From Heterodera schachtii (taxonomy: Eukaryota > Nematoda > Chromadorea > Rhabditida > Heteroderidae), in assembly GCA_023374025.1 (NCBI GenBank), contig SIJG01000176.1, positions 33,611-97,610 on the forward strand: a stretch of 64,000 nucleotides of DNA, given 5' to 3'. The notes under the pieces were generated by a model that saw only the letters and a program-made list of their open reading frames with translations, was not told the origin of the DNA and did no database searches. Positions within the stretch are counted from its first letter, which is position 1; each line of letters begins with the position of its first letter. Position numbers and translations under genes: made by a program. Shown in pieces: positions 13,242-24,700 of this stretch.

Positions 13242-15445
13242 TTCTATTTTAGTTCAAATTGTATCTAATTTGATGAAAAGTCAATCATTTTAGATTTCAG
13301 AATATTAATACAGAGATTTTTTTTTTTAAATCCCGTTTTCGAGGCCTCATAAAATCCCCCGGGTTTTCGGTTTTTTGAAACTTAACGAAAAAAGAATTTT
13401 TCATCAAATCATATTGATGGTCTTTTAAATAACGACTCCGCCCCTTTGGGATGATTCCTTGTCAAAGGCGTAAATCTAAATCTCGATTCTGGTCGGAAAT
13501 TCGGGATTTTCCCGGATTAGTCCCAATTTAATTAGTACTTTTTATTTTATTTTAGGAGCAATTTACTAATAAACATATAGGGATGAGATTCTTTGAAACG
13601 AAAAAAAATATACAAAATCTAAGCGTTTAATTTAAAACCATTCATTTAGGAAGCATAGTAAGCAATACGATAGAGATTTATTTAATTTATTATGAATAAA
13701 AATTTTTAAAAAATAATATAAATAAAGAATTGAATGAAAAGCATAGCTTTCCGTGCTATTTATAGCCAAAAAAGGCCATATGCGTGCGTGTTTGTCAGCA
13801 TGACATTTTCCATTACCCTGCTAGTTTTTCATTTGCAATTACGCCAAATTTGGCATTTTATGAGCAATTGACAATAAGTAGGCATTTTGCCAACATTTTG
13901 CCAACCATTTATTTCAAATTCTCGCTGGGATATCGTCATAAAGTATAATTTTTGGGAGCATTCTTATTGAAGCGAGAGTATCTGCATGGTGCCCACCTTT
14001 TCTTTGTGCCGTTGAATTTGTGCGCAGGAAAGTGCCAATAAATGTGTGATCAATAATTGTACAATTTTTCACAAAAAATGTAAAAGCCATAATATTTAAT
14101 ATGTAATATATGCAAAAATTTTCTGGAAATTCTAAACAAAAATAAAAAACGAAGGTTCGCGGAAAGAAGGCATAAAATTTGGTACTATTGGATGAAGCAA
14201 GGCTGGTTCATATTAGAGATCGGAGAAATGGGGACGGAAGGATTTCGAGTCGGGATCCTGGCCAAATATTGGTTCCGATGGTGTCTAGGACGAAGTGACA
14301 AAACTACTTAAATTCAATTATTGCTTGAATTTTACTTGCTAAATAATAAATCATAACTTAGCTTAAACTTAATCTAATTAATCAATAATTGTATTAAAAG
14401 GTAGCTCTAGGTATCCTCTACTATATTATATTTTTTAAAATCTAGAAAAAATAATAATAACAAAAATTCGTAACGACAAATTACCGAAAAATTTTTACTG
14501 AACAATTTTCACCCTAACTTTTTTAAAACTCAAAAAAAATTTTTTTTTTGAAATTTATCAGAATAATAGAGAAATCTTTGGACGATCCAATAAGATAAAG
14601 AAAATTAAAATTGATTGTTTCTGAGAATGTTTGAGCTAAGTTATGTTTTATTATTTAGCAAGTAAAATTCAAGCAATAATTGAATTTAAGTAGTTTTGTC
14701 ACTTCGTCCTAGACACCATCGGAACCAATATTTGGTCGGAATCCCGACTCGAAATCCCTCCGTCACCATTTCTCCGATCTCTAATATGAACCAGCCTTGC
14801 TTCATCCAATAGTACCAAATTTTATGCCTTCTTTGCGTCGAACCTTCGTTTTTTATTTTTGTTTAGAATTTCCAGAAAATTTTTGCATATATTACATATT
14901 AAATATTATGGCTTTTACATTTTTTTGTGAAAAATTGTACAATTATTGATCACACATTTATTGGCACTTTCCTGCGCACAAATTCAACGGCACAAAGAAA
15001 AGGTGGGCACCATGCAGATACTCTCGCTTCAATAAGAATGCTCCCAAAAATTATACTTTATGACCATATCCCAGCGAGAATTTGAAATAAATGGTTGGCA
15101 AAATGTTGGCAAAATGTTGGCAAAATGCCTACTTATTGTCAATTGCTCATAAAATGCCAAATTTGGCGTAATTGCAAATAAAAAACTAGCAGGGTAATGG
15201 AAAAATCTTTCTGTTAAACACCTTTGGTACCATCGGATTGAGCGAAGCTGATTCCTATTGTAAATTTTTAAATTTTTCCCAAAGCCAAAAACCCAAGGGG
15301 ATTTTATGAGGCCTCGAAAACGGGATTTTTGCCTGCTGATAAAAAATCTCTGTATAAATTTTTGAATTTTTTTTTTATTTAACTGGCGTAATGGGCCGTG
15401 GTGGACCAAATTCACTTTCGACGACCAATGGTGGTGGGCCACCAA
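13060..15445. repeat. Large imperfect inverted duplication
   Basis: The left arm (about 13060-13130, 13307-13370 and 13775-14350) recurs in reverse complement on the right (about 15375-15445, 15310-15356 and 14640-15205). The spacer is about 285 bp. The outer end of the right arm contains a copy of exon 2 of the thaumatin-like gene in the opposite orientation (about 15377-15445). The right arm lacks exon 1 and intron 1, and about 400 bp of the left arm have no counterpart. No terminal target duplication is visible, so it reads as an inverted segmental duplication and not a simple transposon. Confidence 0.85.
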
Positions 15446-15572
15446 TTCAAATAATTTTAGGCTCGGTAACTTACATAAATTCGCGCCATTTAGACAAACA
15501 AAAAACTTAAAATAAAATTATTTAACAGAACTTGAAATTTTACTGTAGGAACCAATAATGTGCTGTTCCACC

Positions 15573-16373
15573 CAGGGCTGCAAGCAACTGGATTTGCAAT
15601 TACGGAAATCCGTAATCCGTAATTACGGCGATTTTCTCAGTTACGGAAATCCGTAATCCGTAATTACGGGGGTCCAAAAACCCCGTCATTTCCCGTAATC
15701 CGCAATCCGTAATCCGTAATTTTCAAAAATCAATTTTTTGTCAAAATTTTTGAAAAATTTTTAAATAGTGAATTAATAAAAATCAAAAACAGATTTGGGG
15801 ATGCCTTTTCTTTATTTTTTTATTTCAATTTTACAAAGAAATTATAATTTTGTGTCTGAAAAAATTCATTCTTTTTGAATATTTAGGGTTCATTTTGGAA
15901 AATTTTTGAAAGTCTGATCATTATAATCTGATTATGTATATAGTTATTTCAACATTGATAAGAATGAATAGCCAGAAAAAAATTTTCGGGGGACGGGGAA
16001 TCCGAAGAACTTTTTTGGCCAAAATTTGTTTAATATTATTTAAAAAATTTCAGCGCTGGAAAGCAAAAACAGAAATTGTAGCCGTTTTTAGCCAAAAGGG
16101 ACTACGCCCCCGGGAAAATTTTTTTGAAATTTAATGATTTTATTAAGAAAAACAACAAATTTAAAAATAAATCTGCCTAAATTAATCGAAATACAGGTAG
16201 CCAGCCCTTTAAATATAAAAATATCTTAGAAGAAATCGTCTCGAAAAATAATCCAAAAGTCAAATTACGGATCAAAATTAAGGAAAAATCCCAAAAATCC
16301 GTAACCCGTAATCCGTAACTCCAAAAACCCCGTAATTTCCGTAATCCGCAATCCGTAATTGCGTGCAGCCCTG
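15573..16373. mobile_element. hAT-type MITE with CCGTAAT arrays
   Basis: CAGGGCTGCA at the left and TGCAGCCCTG at the right are flanked by a perfect 8-bp duplication GTTCCACC (15565-15572 and 16374-16381). Both ends carry arrays built from ATCCGTAATCCGTAATTACGG-like words. The interior is AT-rich and non-coding. Confidence 0.9.
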
Positions 16374-16391
16374 GTTCCACCACACATTCAC

Positions 16392-16800
16392 TGGTTGCTC
16401 AACAAACGCATTACTAATACATTTTACTTCATTGTTTGGCATTTTGTGCCATTAATGGCATCCGTCGCGCTTTTTGTGTGCCGCCCCATTTCCGGCACAC
16501 TTTTTGTGTGTCCCCAAAATGTCAACAAAAAGTCTCTTTTTGAAAGAGTGCCGCATCGGCACGTCGCGCCGATCAAAAGTTTTTTTTTTCATTTTTTTGT
16601 TTCCCGTTTTGCCCCAATATTTACTGTAGCCAATTTTTTGCCTCAGAATATCACCCCCGTGCAAAATAAATGTAAGAAAAATAGCTCAACAAACGCATTA
16701 GTCAACTAATACATTTTTCTTCATTCTTTAGCATTTTGTGTCATTAATGGCATCCGTCGCGTTTTGTGTGCTGCCCCATTTGGGCACACTTTTTTTGTGT
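16392..16800. repeat. Direct repeat pair about 290 bp apart
   Basis: About 120 bp at 16392-16511 (starting ggttgctcaacaaacgcatt) recur at 16682-16800 with substitutions. Shared landmarks are the ATTAATGGCATCCGTCGCG stretch and TTTTTGTGTG. A short related word (caacaaacgcatt) occurs at about 50303. Function unknown. A GC-hairpin copy lies just after, at 16831-16860. Confidence 0.65.
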
Positions 16801-17219
16801 CTATATGCCATTAAAATTTTCAAAAATTTTCCAGGCGTCGCCTAGCGGCACCGCCGGACGACATTGAACCATTATTTTTTGAAAAATTAAGCCCAAACGG
16901 CAAAAAATATGTCATTTTGGCGCATGATTCTACATATTCCTGTTTTTTCGCCCTTCTCCTAAAATTTTGAAAAATAATTCTGAAGAAAAATTTTTTTGAC
17001 CCGAAGAGCAAAAGAAAAAACCTCCGAACCCATATCGAAATTCAAAATTTTCATGTTTTTATATGATGAAGTCTGTCCATTGTGTTATTTTTGTATGGGT
17101 TCAAAAATGGGAGAGAAAAGGAGGATAACAATGCACTATCTCTCTGTGTTACCATTGTTCTTTGCCAGCCAGACATTCTCTGATAATTTACATAATCACT
17201 AATTGGTCAAATATTGCAT

Positions 17220-17345
17220 TTAGACGAATAGAGAGAGAAAGGGAGAAAGAAGAGGGACAGAAGGAGCGAGGGACAGAGAGGGGAGAGAGGGACAGAGAGA
17301 GGGATAGAAGAGAGGGACAGAGAGAGGGAGAGAAGAGAGTGACTG
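17220..17345. repeat. Purine-rich GA low-complexity tract
   Basis: About 125 bp of GAGAGAGGGACAGAGAG-like sequence. It is open in frame on the plus strand but simple-sequence in nature. Confidence 0.8.
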
Positions 17346-17696
17346 AGACACTGATGTTCGTATTAATTAAGAAATTAATAATGTTGAAAATTATATGAAA
17401 TTAATTTCGTTATATGTATAAGCACAATTATCAAAAGGGCACTAAAGATAAGTGACAAAAAAGAGTAAAATGCCAAATGTGCAAAGCCACAAATGTTATT
17501 GAATATCGCCGGAATTTAGCAATTATAATTATTTTGAGAAAAGCTGTTTAATACGAATACCATTTTTAATGAAAAACCGGTAATTTTTGGTGAGAAAGCC
17601 CGGAAAAATTAACAAACCAACAAAACTATCATCTGTCGTTAGAAGAGAGAAAATAAATATAACTTGTTTATTTGGCTTTTTTAATTAGTTACACAC

Positions 17697-17821
17697 CAGG
17701 GATGGCACGGAATTCCGACTCCCGAGAAATTATTGGGCCTCGGAATTCAATTTCCGAAAAATTTTTGACCCTCTGAATTCCGATTTCCGAAAATTTTTGG
17801 GGCCTCAGAATGCCATACCTG
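17697..17821. mobile_element. 125-bp hAT-type MITE with GGAATTCCGA repeats
   Basis: Termini CAGGGATGGCA and TGCCATACCTG are flanked by TTACACAC on both sides (17689-17696 and 17822-17829). The interior is three or four degenerate copies of a palindrome-like unit around GGAATTCCGATTTCCGAAAA. It is too short to encode anything. Confidence 0.88.
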
Positions 17822-18014
17822 TTACACACCCACAAAATAAAAAAACGAAAAGAAGTCATATAAAATAATGTTGGCCGGAAAAAATAAAACTTTTGTTGCC
17901 AGTGTTTTCACATGTTTTTTTTTCATTATATAAGTAGACAAAGTTTTTGTATTCCTTTTATAAATAAAATATACAAAATATAATATTCCAATATTCCTAT
18001 TAATCCCCAAAAGA

Positions 18015-18245
18015 ATGTTTGGTAAACCCAGTAAGCAATTATTATTCGGTATGCTTACCGTAATGGTTACTGTAATGCTCAATGTAAGCTCAATGAATAA
18101 TGCAGATAACAACAACTACAGTAGTAATACAAGTGGAAACTACGGTTTTGACACAAACAGTTACAGTAGCAGTACGATGGAGGGCAATATCAAATTTAAT
18201 AAAAAAAAAATAATGCAAAATAAAAAATGGTTTAAATTCGCCTAA
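18015..18245 (+). CDS. Small Asn/Ser/Tyr-rich secreted protein, possible first exon
   Basis: An ATG opens a 76-codon frame. The first residues are Lys-containing then hydrophobic (LLFGMLTVMVTVMLNVSS), a plausible signal peptide. The following stretch is rich in Asn, Ser, Tyr and Gly (NNNYSSNTSGNYGF), ending in a Lys-rich tail. I do not recognise a family. The Lys-rich tail may be intronic read-through, since the local sequence turns AT-rich at about 18195. Small secreted low-complexity proteins are common among nematode effectors, but that role is only a guess. Confidence 0.35.
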   Translation: MFGKPSKQLLFGMLTVMVTVMLNVSSMNNADNNNYSSNTSGNYGFDTNSYSSSTMEGNIKFNKKKIMQNKKWFKFA

Positions 18246-18755
18246 ATTTTATTAATAAAATTATTTGGCAACCGGTGAGACTCAATATCCTTGAATTCAA
18301 GATGTCCTTGAAAACGAGCATTCGAAAGAAAACTTTCAAAATGTTATAATTTTTTGCTTTTTTACCAAATTTTTATTAACTTATGGCATTATTGGTGCAA
18401 AATCCGTTACTAAATCCATGCCTGCGAAAAATTCAAACAAATTGAATAAAAATTAATCATTTTTCATCGCATATGATAAAATTTTTAAATGCCCTTGAAT
18501 TTATGGAATTTTCCTCCTTATTGGAAACCGGTAAACCCGTCCTTGGAAAGGGAGTTAGTCCGATCCGAACCCTGACTTATTTACATATTTTGTAATTTAA
18601 AAAAATTCGTACATTTATTTGTCATTTTTTAATGCATCTTTATTTCAATATTTTGCGATTTAGCAGAAGCAGCAACTCTACTAATCATTAAGGGTGATGG
18701 TCGTTTCGTAAAAACTGCTAAGTTGTAGAAAATAAAAAAATGTAAATTAAATTCG

Positions 18756-19362
18756 TATCTTGGCTCAATTTTAACCAAATTAATATTTGATATTATCATT
18801 CAATAGCTCTATGTGTTATCTATCAGAATATTAATTTTCAAAATTTTTTTAAATAGTATAAAAAAAAGTTATGGTTATTAATTTCCACAAAATCTTAAGT
18901 TTGAGTTTTTCTGCCTTAACTTTTTTGAAACCCTGTAATTTTTTTTGAAATTTAAAAAAAAAGATTAAATAGAGTACTTGAAATTCTAAATAGAAAATCT
19001 AATCAAATTGCTTCTGAAAAAAAGTTATAAAGCATGAATAGGCTATGTTTTTTGCCATGGTCATGCGATGTATAATTATAAACATTTTAAAATTTTCTAG
19101 TCCTAAAATGCAATTGAGCCAAACAATTAATATCATTCCGTAGCTCTATGAATTCTCTATTTATCTTTAAAATTTCAAAAAATTCACTGGGTTTCAAAAA
19201 AGTTATGGCCAGAAAAATTCAGACTTAAGATTTTGTGGAATTTAATAACCATAACATTTTTATGCTATTTTAAAAATCTTTGAAAATTAATATTCTGATA
19301 GATAACACATAAGCTATTGAATGATACCATGAAATATTAATTTGTTTGAAATTGAGCCAGCT
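18756..19362. repeat. Inverted repeat beside the satellite
   Basis: The arm at about 18756-18950 (including TATCATTCAATAGCTC and ATAACACATAG in reverse) recurs in reverse complement at about 19165-19362. The spacer is about 215 bp. The right arm ends just before the satellite begins. The arms contain a variant of the TATCATTCGAAAGC foldback motif seen elsewhere in the window. Confidence 0.75.
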
Positions 19363-19373
19363 GAAAATAAGAA

Positions 19374-21010
19374 AAATCTTGGAAATAAGGACATTTCCAG
19401 TTTCGAAGATCTGGCCCCTCCAAAAGAGGACAAATCTTTGAAATAAGGACATTTCCAGTTTCGATGCCCCAAGACAATAGGACAAATCTTTGAAATAAGG
19501 ACATTTCCAGTTTCGAAGATCTGGCCCCTCCAAAAGAGGACAAATCTTTGAAATAAGGACATTTCCAGTTTCGAAGATCTGGCCCCTCCAAAATAGGACA
19601 AATCTTTGAAATAAGGACATTTCCAGTTTCGAAGATCTGGCCCCTCCAAAAGAGGACAAATCTTTGAAATAAGGACATTTCCAGTTTCGAAGATCTGGCC
19701 CCTCCAAAATAGGACAAATCTTTGAAATAAGGACATTTCCAGTTTCGAAGATCTGGCCCCTCCAAAAGAGGACAAATCTTTGAAATAAGGACATTTCCAG
19801 TTTCGAAGATCTGGCCCCTCCAAACGAGGACAAATCTTTGAAATAAGGACATTTCCAGTTTCGAAGATCTGGCCCCTCCAAAATAGGACAAATCTTTGAA
19901 ATAAGGACATTTCCAGTTTCGAAGATCTGGCCCCTCCAAAAGAGGACAAATCTTTGAAATAAGGACATTTCCAGTTTCGAAGATCTGGCCCCTCCAAAAG
20001 AGGACAAATCTTTGAAATAAGGACATTTCCAGTTTCGAAGATCTGGCCCCTCCAAAAGAGGACAAATCTTTGAAATAAGGACATTTCCAGTTTCGAAGAT
20101 CTGGCCCCTCCAAAATAGGACAAATCTTTGAAATAAGGACATTTCCAGTTTCGAAGATCTGGCCCCTCCAAAAGAGGACAAATCTTTGAAATAAGGACAT
20201 TTCCAGTTTCGAAGATCTGGCCCCTCCAAACGAGGACAAATCTTTGAAATAAGGACATTTCCAGTTTCGAAGATCTGGCCCCTCCAAAATAGGACAAATC
20301 TTTGAAATAAGGACATTTCCAGTTTCGAAGATCTGGCCCCTCCAAAAGAGGACAAATCTTTGAAATAAGGACATTTCCAGTTTCGAAGATCTGGCCCCTC
20401 CAAAAGAGGACAAATCTTTGAAATAAGGACATTTCCAGTTTCGAAGATCTGGCCCCTCCAAAAGAGGACAAATCTTTGAAATAAGGACATTTCCAGTTTC
20501 GAAGATCTGGCCCCTCCAAAATAGGACAAATCTTTGAAATAAGGACATTTCCAGTTTCGAAGATCTGGCCCCTCCAAAAGAGGACAAATCTTTGAAATAA
20601 GGACATTTCCAGTTTCGAAGATCTGGCCCCTCCAAACGAGGACAAATCTTTGAAATAAGGACATTTCCAGTTTCGAAGATCTGGCCCCTCCAAAATAGGA
20701 CAAATCTTTGAAATAAGGACATTTCCAGTTTCGAAGATCTGGCCCCTCCAAAAGAGGACAAATCTTTGAAATAAGGACATTTCCAGTTTCGAAGATCTGG
20801 CCCCTCCAAAAGAGGACAAATCTTTGAAATAAGGACATTTCCAGTTTCGAAGATCTGGCCCCTCCAAAAGAGGACAAATCTTTGAAATAAGGACATTTCC
20901 AGTTTCGAAGATCTGGCCCCTCCAAAATAGGACAAATCTTTGAAATAAGGACATTTCCAGTTTCGAAGATCTGGCCCCTCCAAAAGAGGACAAATCTTTG
21001 AAATAAGGAC
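19374..21010. repeat. 58-bp satellite array with 7-monomer higher-order repeat
   Basis: About 28 tandem monomers of 58 bp, each with ggacatttccagtttcgaag and atctggcccctcc. One early monomer is shortened (52 bp, about 19447-19498). Monomers differ at one diagnostic site (aaaGagg, aaaTagg or aaCgagg). From 19767 on, the order G-C-T-G-G-G-T repeats exactly three times, a 406-bp higher-order unit (the C variants lie at 19825, 20231 and 20637, exactly 406 bp apart). The minus strand is open in all three frames over the array because the monomer has no stop in any frame and 58 is not divisible by 3, so the long ORFs are artefacts. Confidence 0.95.
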
Positions 21011-21198
21011 ACTGGAGCCCTGGTATAAAAGCCTCTCAAACCAGTTAGAAATTCATTTTTTCATGCTTTTTTTTTCAAAAAACTTTATGGGCCGAAATTT
21101 GCGGAACAGAAGATTCGCCAACCAAATTTTTAATATTTACATCATAATTTTTGGCACTTAGAAAATTTGAAAAATTTCGGAGTATTAGTGAGTGATGT

Positions 21199-21704
21199 TA
21201 GGGTTATAAATTATATGGACTAAAAAACGCCAAATATGGACAAAAAACTGCCAAAATATATCTTTTAAACCCTAAAAAATTCCAAAAAATGTATTTATAT
21301 TCAATATTTGCTAATACAGACTTTAAAAATACGCTAAAAACTGCCAAAATGGATTTAACTTTTAAAAATGCCAATTTTTTTATTAAATTCTAGCTTCACA
21401 ATTGCAAATCAAATACATTCTCAAAATTTTTGTAATAATCTCACTTTTTTAAAATTTCCAAATATTTTTCGCTTTTTTGCATTTTTCTTGTGAAAATTTG
21501 CCAAAAATGGCCAAAATATGGACCTAAAAGGCAAAAATGTCGAAATATGGATTTATTCCCGAAAACCCCCAAAAATATGGATTCTTTGGACTTAAAACTT
21601 TCACCAAATCAAAAAATTTTAACCCAGAAATGCTATTTTTGAGCCCCTTTCTTCATAGCATAAGCGCAGAAAAAATATGCAAAAGCATACAATTTATAAC
21701 CCTA
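21199..21704. mobile_element. MITE-like element, TIR AGGGTTATAAATT
   Basis: AGGGTTATAAATT near 21200 and AATTTATAACCCT near 21703 are inverted repeats. Flanks GTGATGTT and GTGATGAT are a 7/8 match, consistent with an 8-bp target duplication. The interior repeats ATATGGAC and TGCCAAAA words. It sits just 3' of secreted gene A. Confidence 0.6.
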
Positions 21705-21767
21705 GTGATGATGATGAATTTTGCATAAAAATTTGCAATTTCAAAATAAAAATTGTTTAGCCTTTGA

Positions 21768-24700
21768 TCACTGGTCATTTTCGTCGTCTTCCACTACCCC
21801 CTCAATATTCTTCACTTTCAATTTTGCTTCATCACACGGGTCCGTCACCAGCAACTGCTTCATCCTGTTGGGATGTTTTACAAGCATCGGATTTTGTACT
21901 TTTTGGATGTAAATTGAAAATAAACGGCCGATGACTTTTTCAAGATGTATTTGGTCGTATGGCATTGGCTTAGGCTTAATTTTTTGTCTAAATGTCGTCC
22001 ATATGCTGACTTTTTCCACCGTGTCATCTCTGCCATAATTACAAATTGCTTGCATGTCTAAATTTTAAAAAAATGATCATTTTTCTGTTTAGGCAATTTT
22101 TAATGAAAAAAATGAAATGTTTTTTGATTAATAAATTAAATTTAAAATTTGAAAAGATTTTCTGAAATACACTAAAAAGTAACATGTTAAAAGTTATTTT
22201 CAATTTTTTCTTAAAATTTTAATTTTAAAATTCACTGGTTCACCCGTTTATTTTTCAGCCTTTTCTTCTCTGGAATTCAAATTTGCCTTAAAAGTAGGGT
22301 TCGAGCCCCGCCCCCGTCACCCCCGCCCCCGCCGGGGGCGGGACAGGTTTTTTGGGCTCACCCCGTCCCCGCCCCCGTGACTCAGACCCCCGCATCCCCC
22401 GCCCCCGCGACCTTCACCCCCGCGGGGGCCGGGGGTGAAAATACACCCCTAAGAATGGCATATTAGTGGGATATAAGGCAAAAAGTTATACAATTTTGAA
22501 TTTTTTTAACCATATTGAGAAATTTTTATGAAATAAAGTAAATTTTGCTTTTATTTTCAAAAGTCTTTCTGATTTGGGGGTAATGCCTTATTTTCATCTA
22601 AAAAAAGGAAAATTTCTGAAAAATTTGGCTAAGTTCTAACAAAATTCATATAATTTCTTAAAATTTTCCCCCGGCGGCGCCTATCGGCACCGCCGGCACC
22701 CAAAATTCCTATCTTTTTTTCTTAAAAACTAGCCCAAGATCGAAAATTTTGCTTATTTTTTGTACAAAATTTGTTAACAAATTGCATTCATATTTTCAAA
22801 AAATTTCCCCTGCGGCGCCTGTCGGCACCGCCGGACCTCTCCCCTCGCACATTCATCAAGTTTTTTGGAAAAATGTGCCGCAAGAAAATTTTTTTTAAAA
22901 ATCTAAGTTCCAATTTTCCTTGAGTAAATCATGATTAGGGCTGTTAATTTTGTGTAAATACATATTTTTTCCTGGCTTCTCCATAGCCTAATTAGTAGGA
23001 AAACACTTTCTTTTTTGTGTTTGCAAACAAAAGTTGGACTTTTATTTACATATTTTAGTACATATTTGGGGATTTTTGTACAGATTTCATACATATTTTA
23101 GCATTTTTTTATACATATTTTGCAAATTTGAATATCTGTTAGAAATAAATTTAAAATTCGCTCCTATCGGCACGCCGGCCCCCCAAAAAACCTTTTTTTT
23201 TCTTAAAAAATTACCCAAAAATCCCTAAATTTGGTTATTTTTTAGTCAAAATCTGTGCAATTTATGTCAAAATAAATAGCGAGGCGATCAACGAATAAAG
23301 GAATGCGGAGCCAAAGAAATCATTCTTAAAAAATATTTTTTTGTGAGATTTTTGGAGCTAATTCAAAGAAAACCCCCGCCCCCGCGGGGGCGGAATTATC
23401 GTGCCCCGCCACCGCCCCCGCGACTCTGACCCCCGCCAACCCCCGCCCCCGCGAAAAGCCACCCCCGCCCACGGGGCTCGAACCCTACTTAAAAGTGATA
23501 AAAACCTTAAAATTCCAAAAAACCAAAAATTTAAAATAAAAATGCATCTTATAAGCTTCAAACAAAGTTTTAAATTATTTTAAAGTTATTTTTATGGCGT
23601 TCCATTTCGAATGAGCAGACATAAGTAGGGATACGATTTTTAGGTGCTAGAAATTGCCCAAATAGTTAATTTTTAGGTTCTAAAAAACCCCAAAAATAGA
23701 GACCATAACTTTTTTCTTACTTGGTCAATACAAACATTCTTGGTATCATTCGAAAGCTTAAAGTTTAGGGAATTTATAAATACAAGAAAAGAACAAATAC
23801 TTATATTAAGAAAAAAATTGCAATGAGAAACCCCGAAATTCATAACTTCTCGCGTATATTCAAGTATATTTTTTTGTCTGTTGACTTTATCCCAAAACTT
23901 TGCTATACAAAAAGTTCCCCAAGCTTTATGCTTTCGAATGATACAAAGAATATTTGGATTGACCAAGTAAGAAAAAATTTATGGTCTAAAAAAGTGAGGG
24001 TGGTCACTCATTGGACGCGTAAACTGGAATAGAGCCCAAAAACTTTCAAATTTAGGGGTGTAAATTGGCCAAATTTATTCAAAAAAATTTTTAAATTAAG
24101 CCAAATCAGTATTGAGACACATAATCTTTAAAATCAAATATTATTGTAAAGTAATAAATAATAAATTTTGAAGATGAAGTTTTGAGAAATTTTTTCATTT
24201 CTTATGGGTAAATTTTGGGCTCGATTCTTAAGGGTGTATTTTTCGTTTTTATTTCATTTTTGTTAATAATTTTAGTAAAATGCCAAAATAGTTCAAATTA
24301 GGTTTTAAAAAATTATTTTAGTTTTTTTAGGTGCTAAAAATAAAAACCTAGAGAATAGGTGCTAATAACTCGAAAAGTAGCATAACAACCACAAAAAAAA
24401 CAACAACATGTTTTTCGTGCTTTCAGGCCACGATGAGCCGAGGAAAAAAATAGGTAAAAACCTAAAAATCGTATCCCTAGACTTAAGACATTAAGTGACA
24501 AAAATTTTCTTAAATTACGAAAACTCGTTCTTCGGTTTATTAGGATCAATAATTATGTTTTTTGAGAAATTTATTATTTTTCAAAAATTTGTTGACGATC
24601 AAATTATCGCGTACAATCACTTTCAATCGGTTATTTAAAGCTTTTTAGTCCTTGAACCCGATTTTGGACATTAAGCGCAAATGTCTGAGACGCAAATCTG

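Noticed and set aside
19374..21010. CRISPR-like array
   Set aside because: There are no spacers; monomers abut directly, and the host is eukaryotic.
19270..21039. Three overlapping minus-strand open frames of about 550-590 codons with repeated ISKICP/FKDLS phrases
   Set aside because: They are the three frames of the 58-bp satellite, open only because the monomer lacks stops on that strand; no start context, splice sites or conservation.
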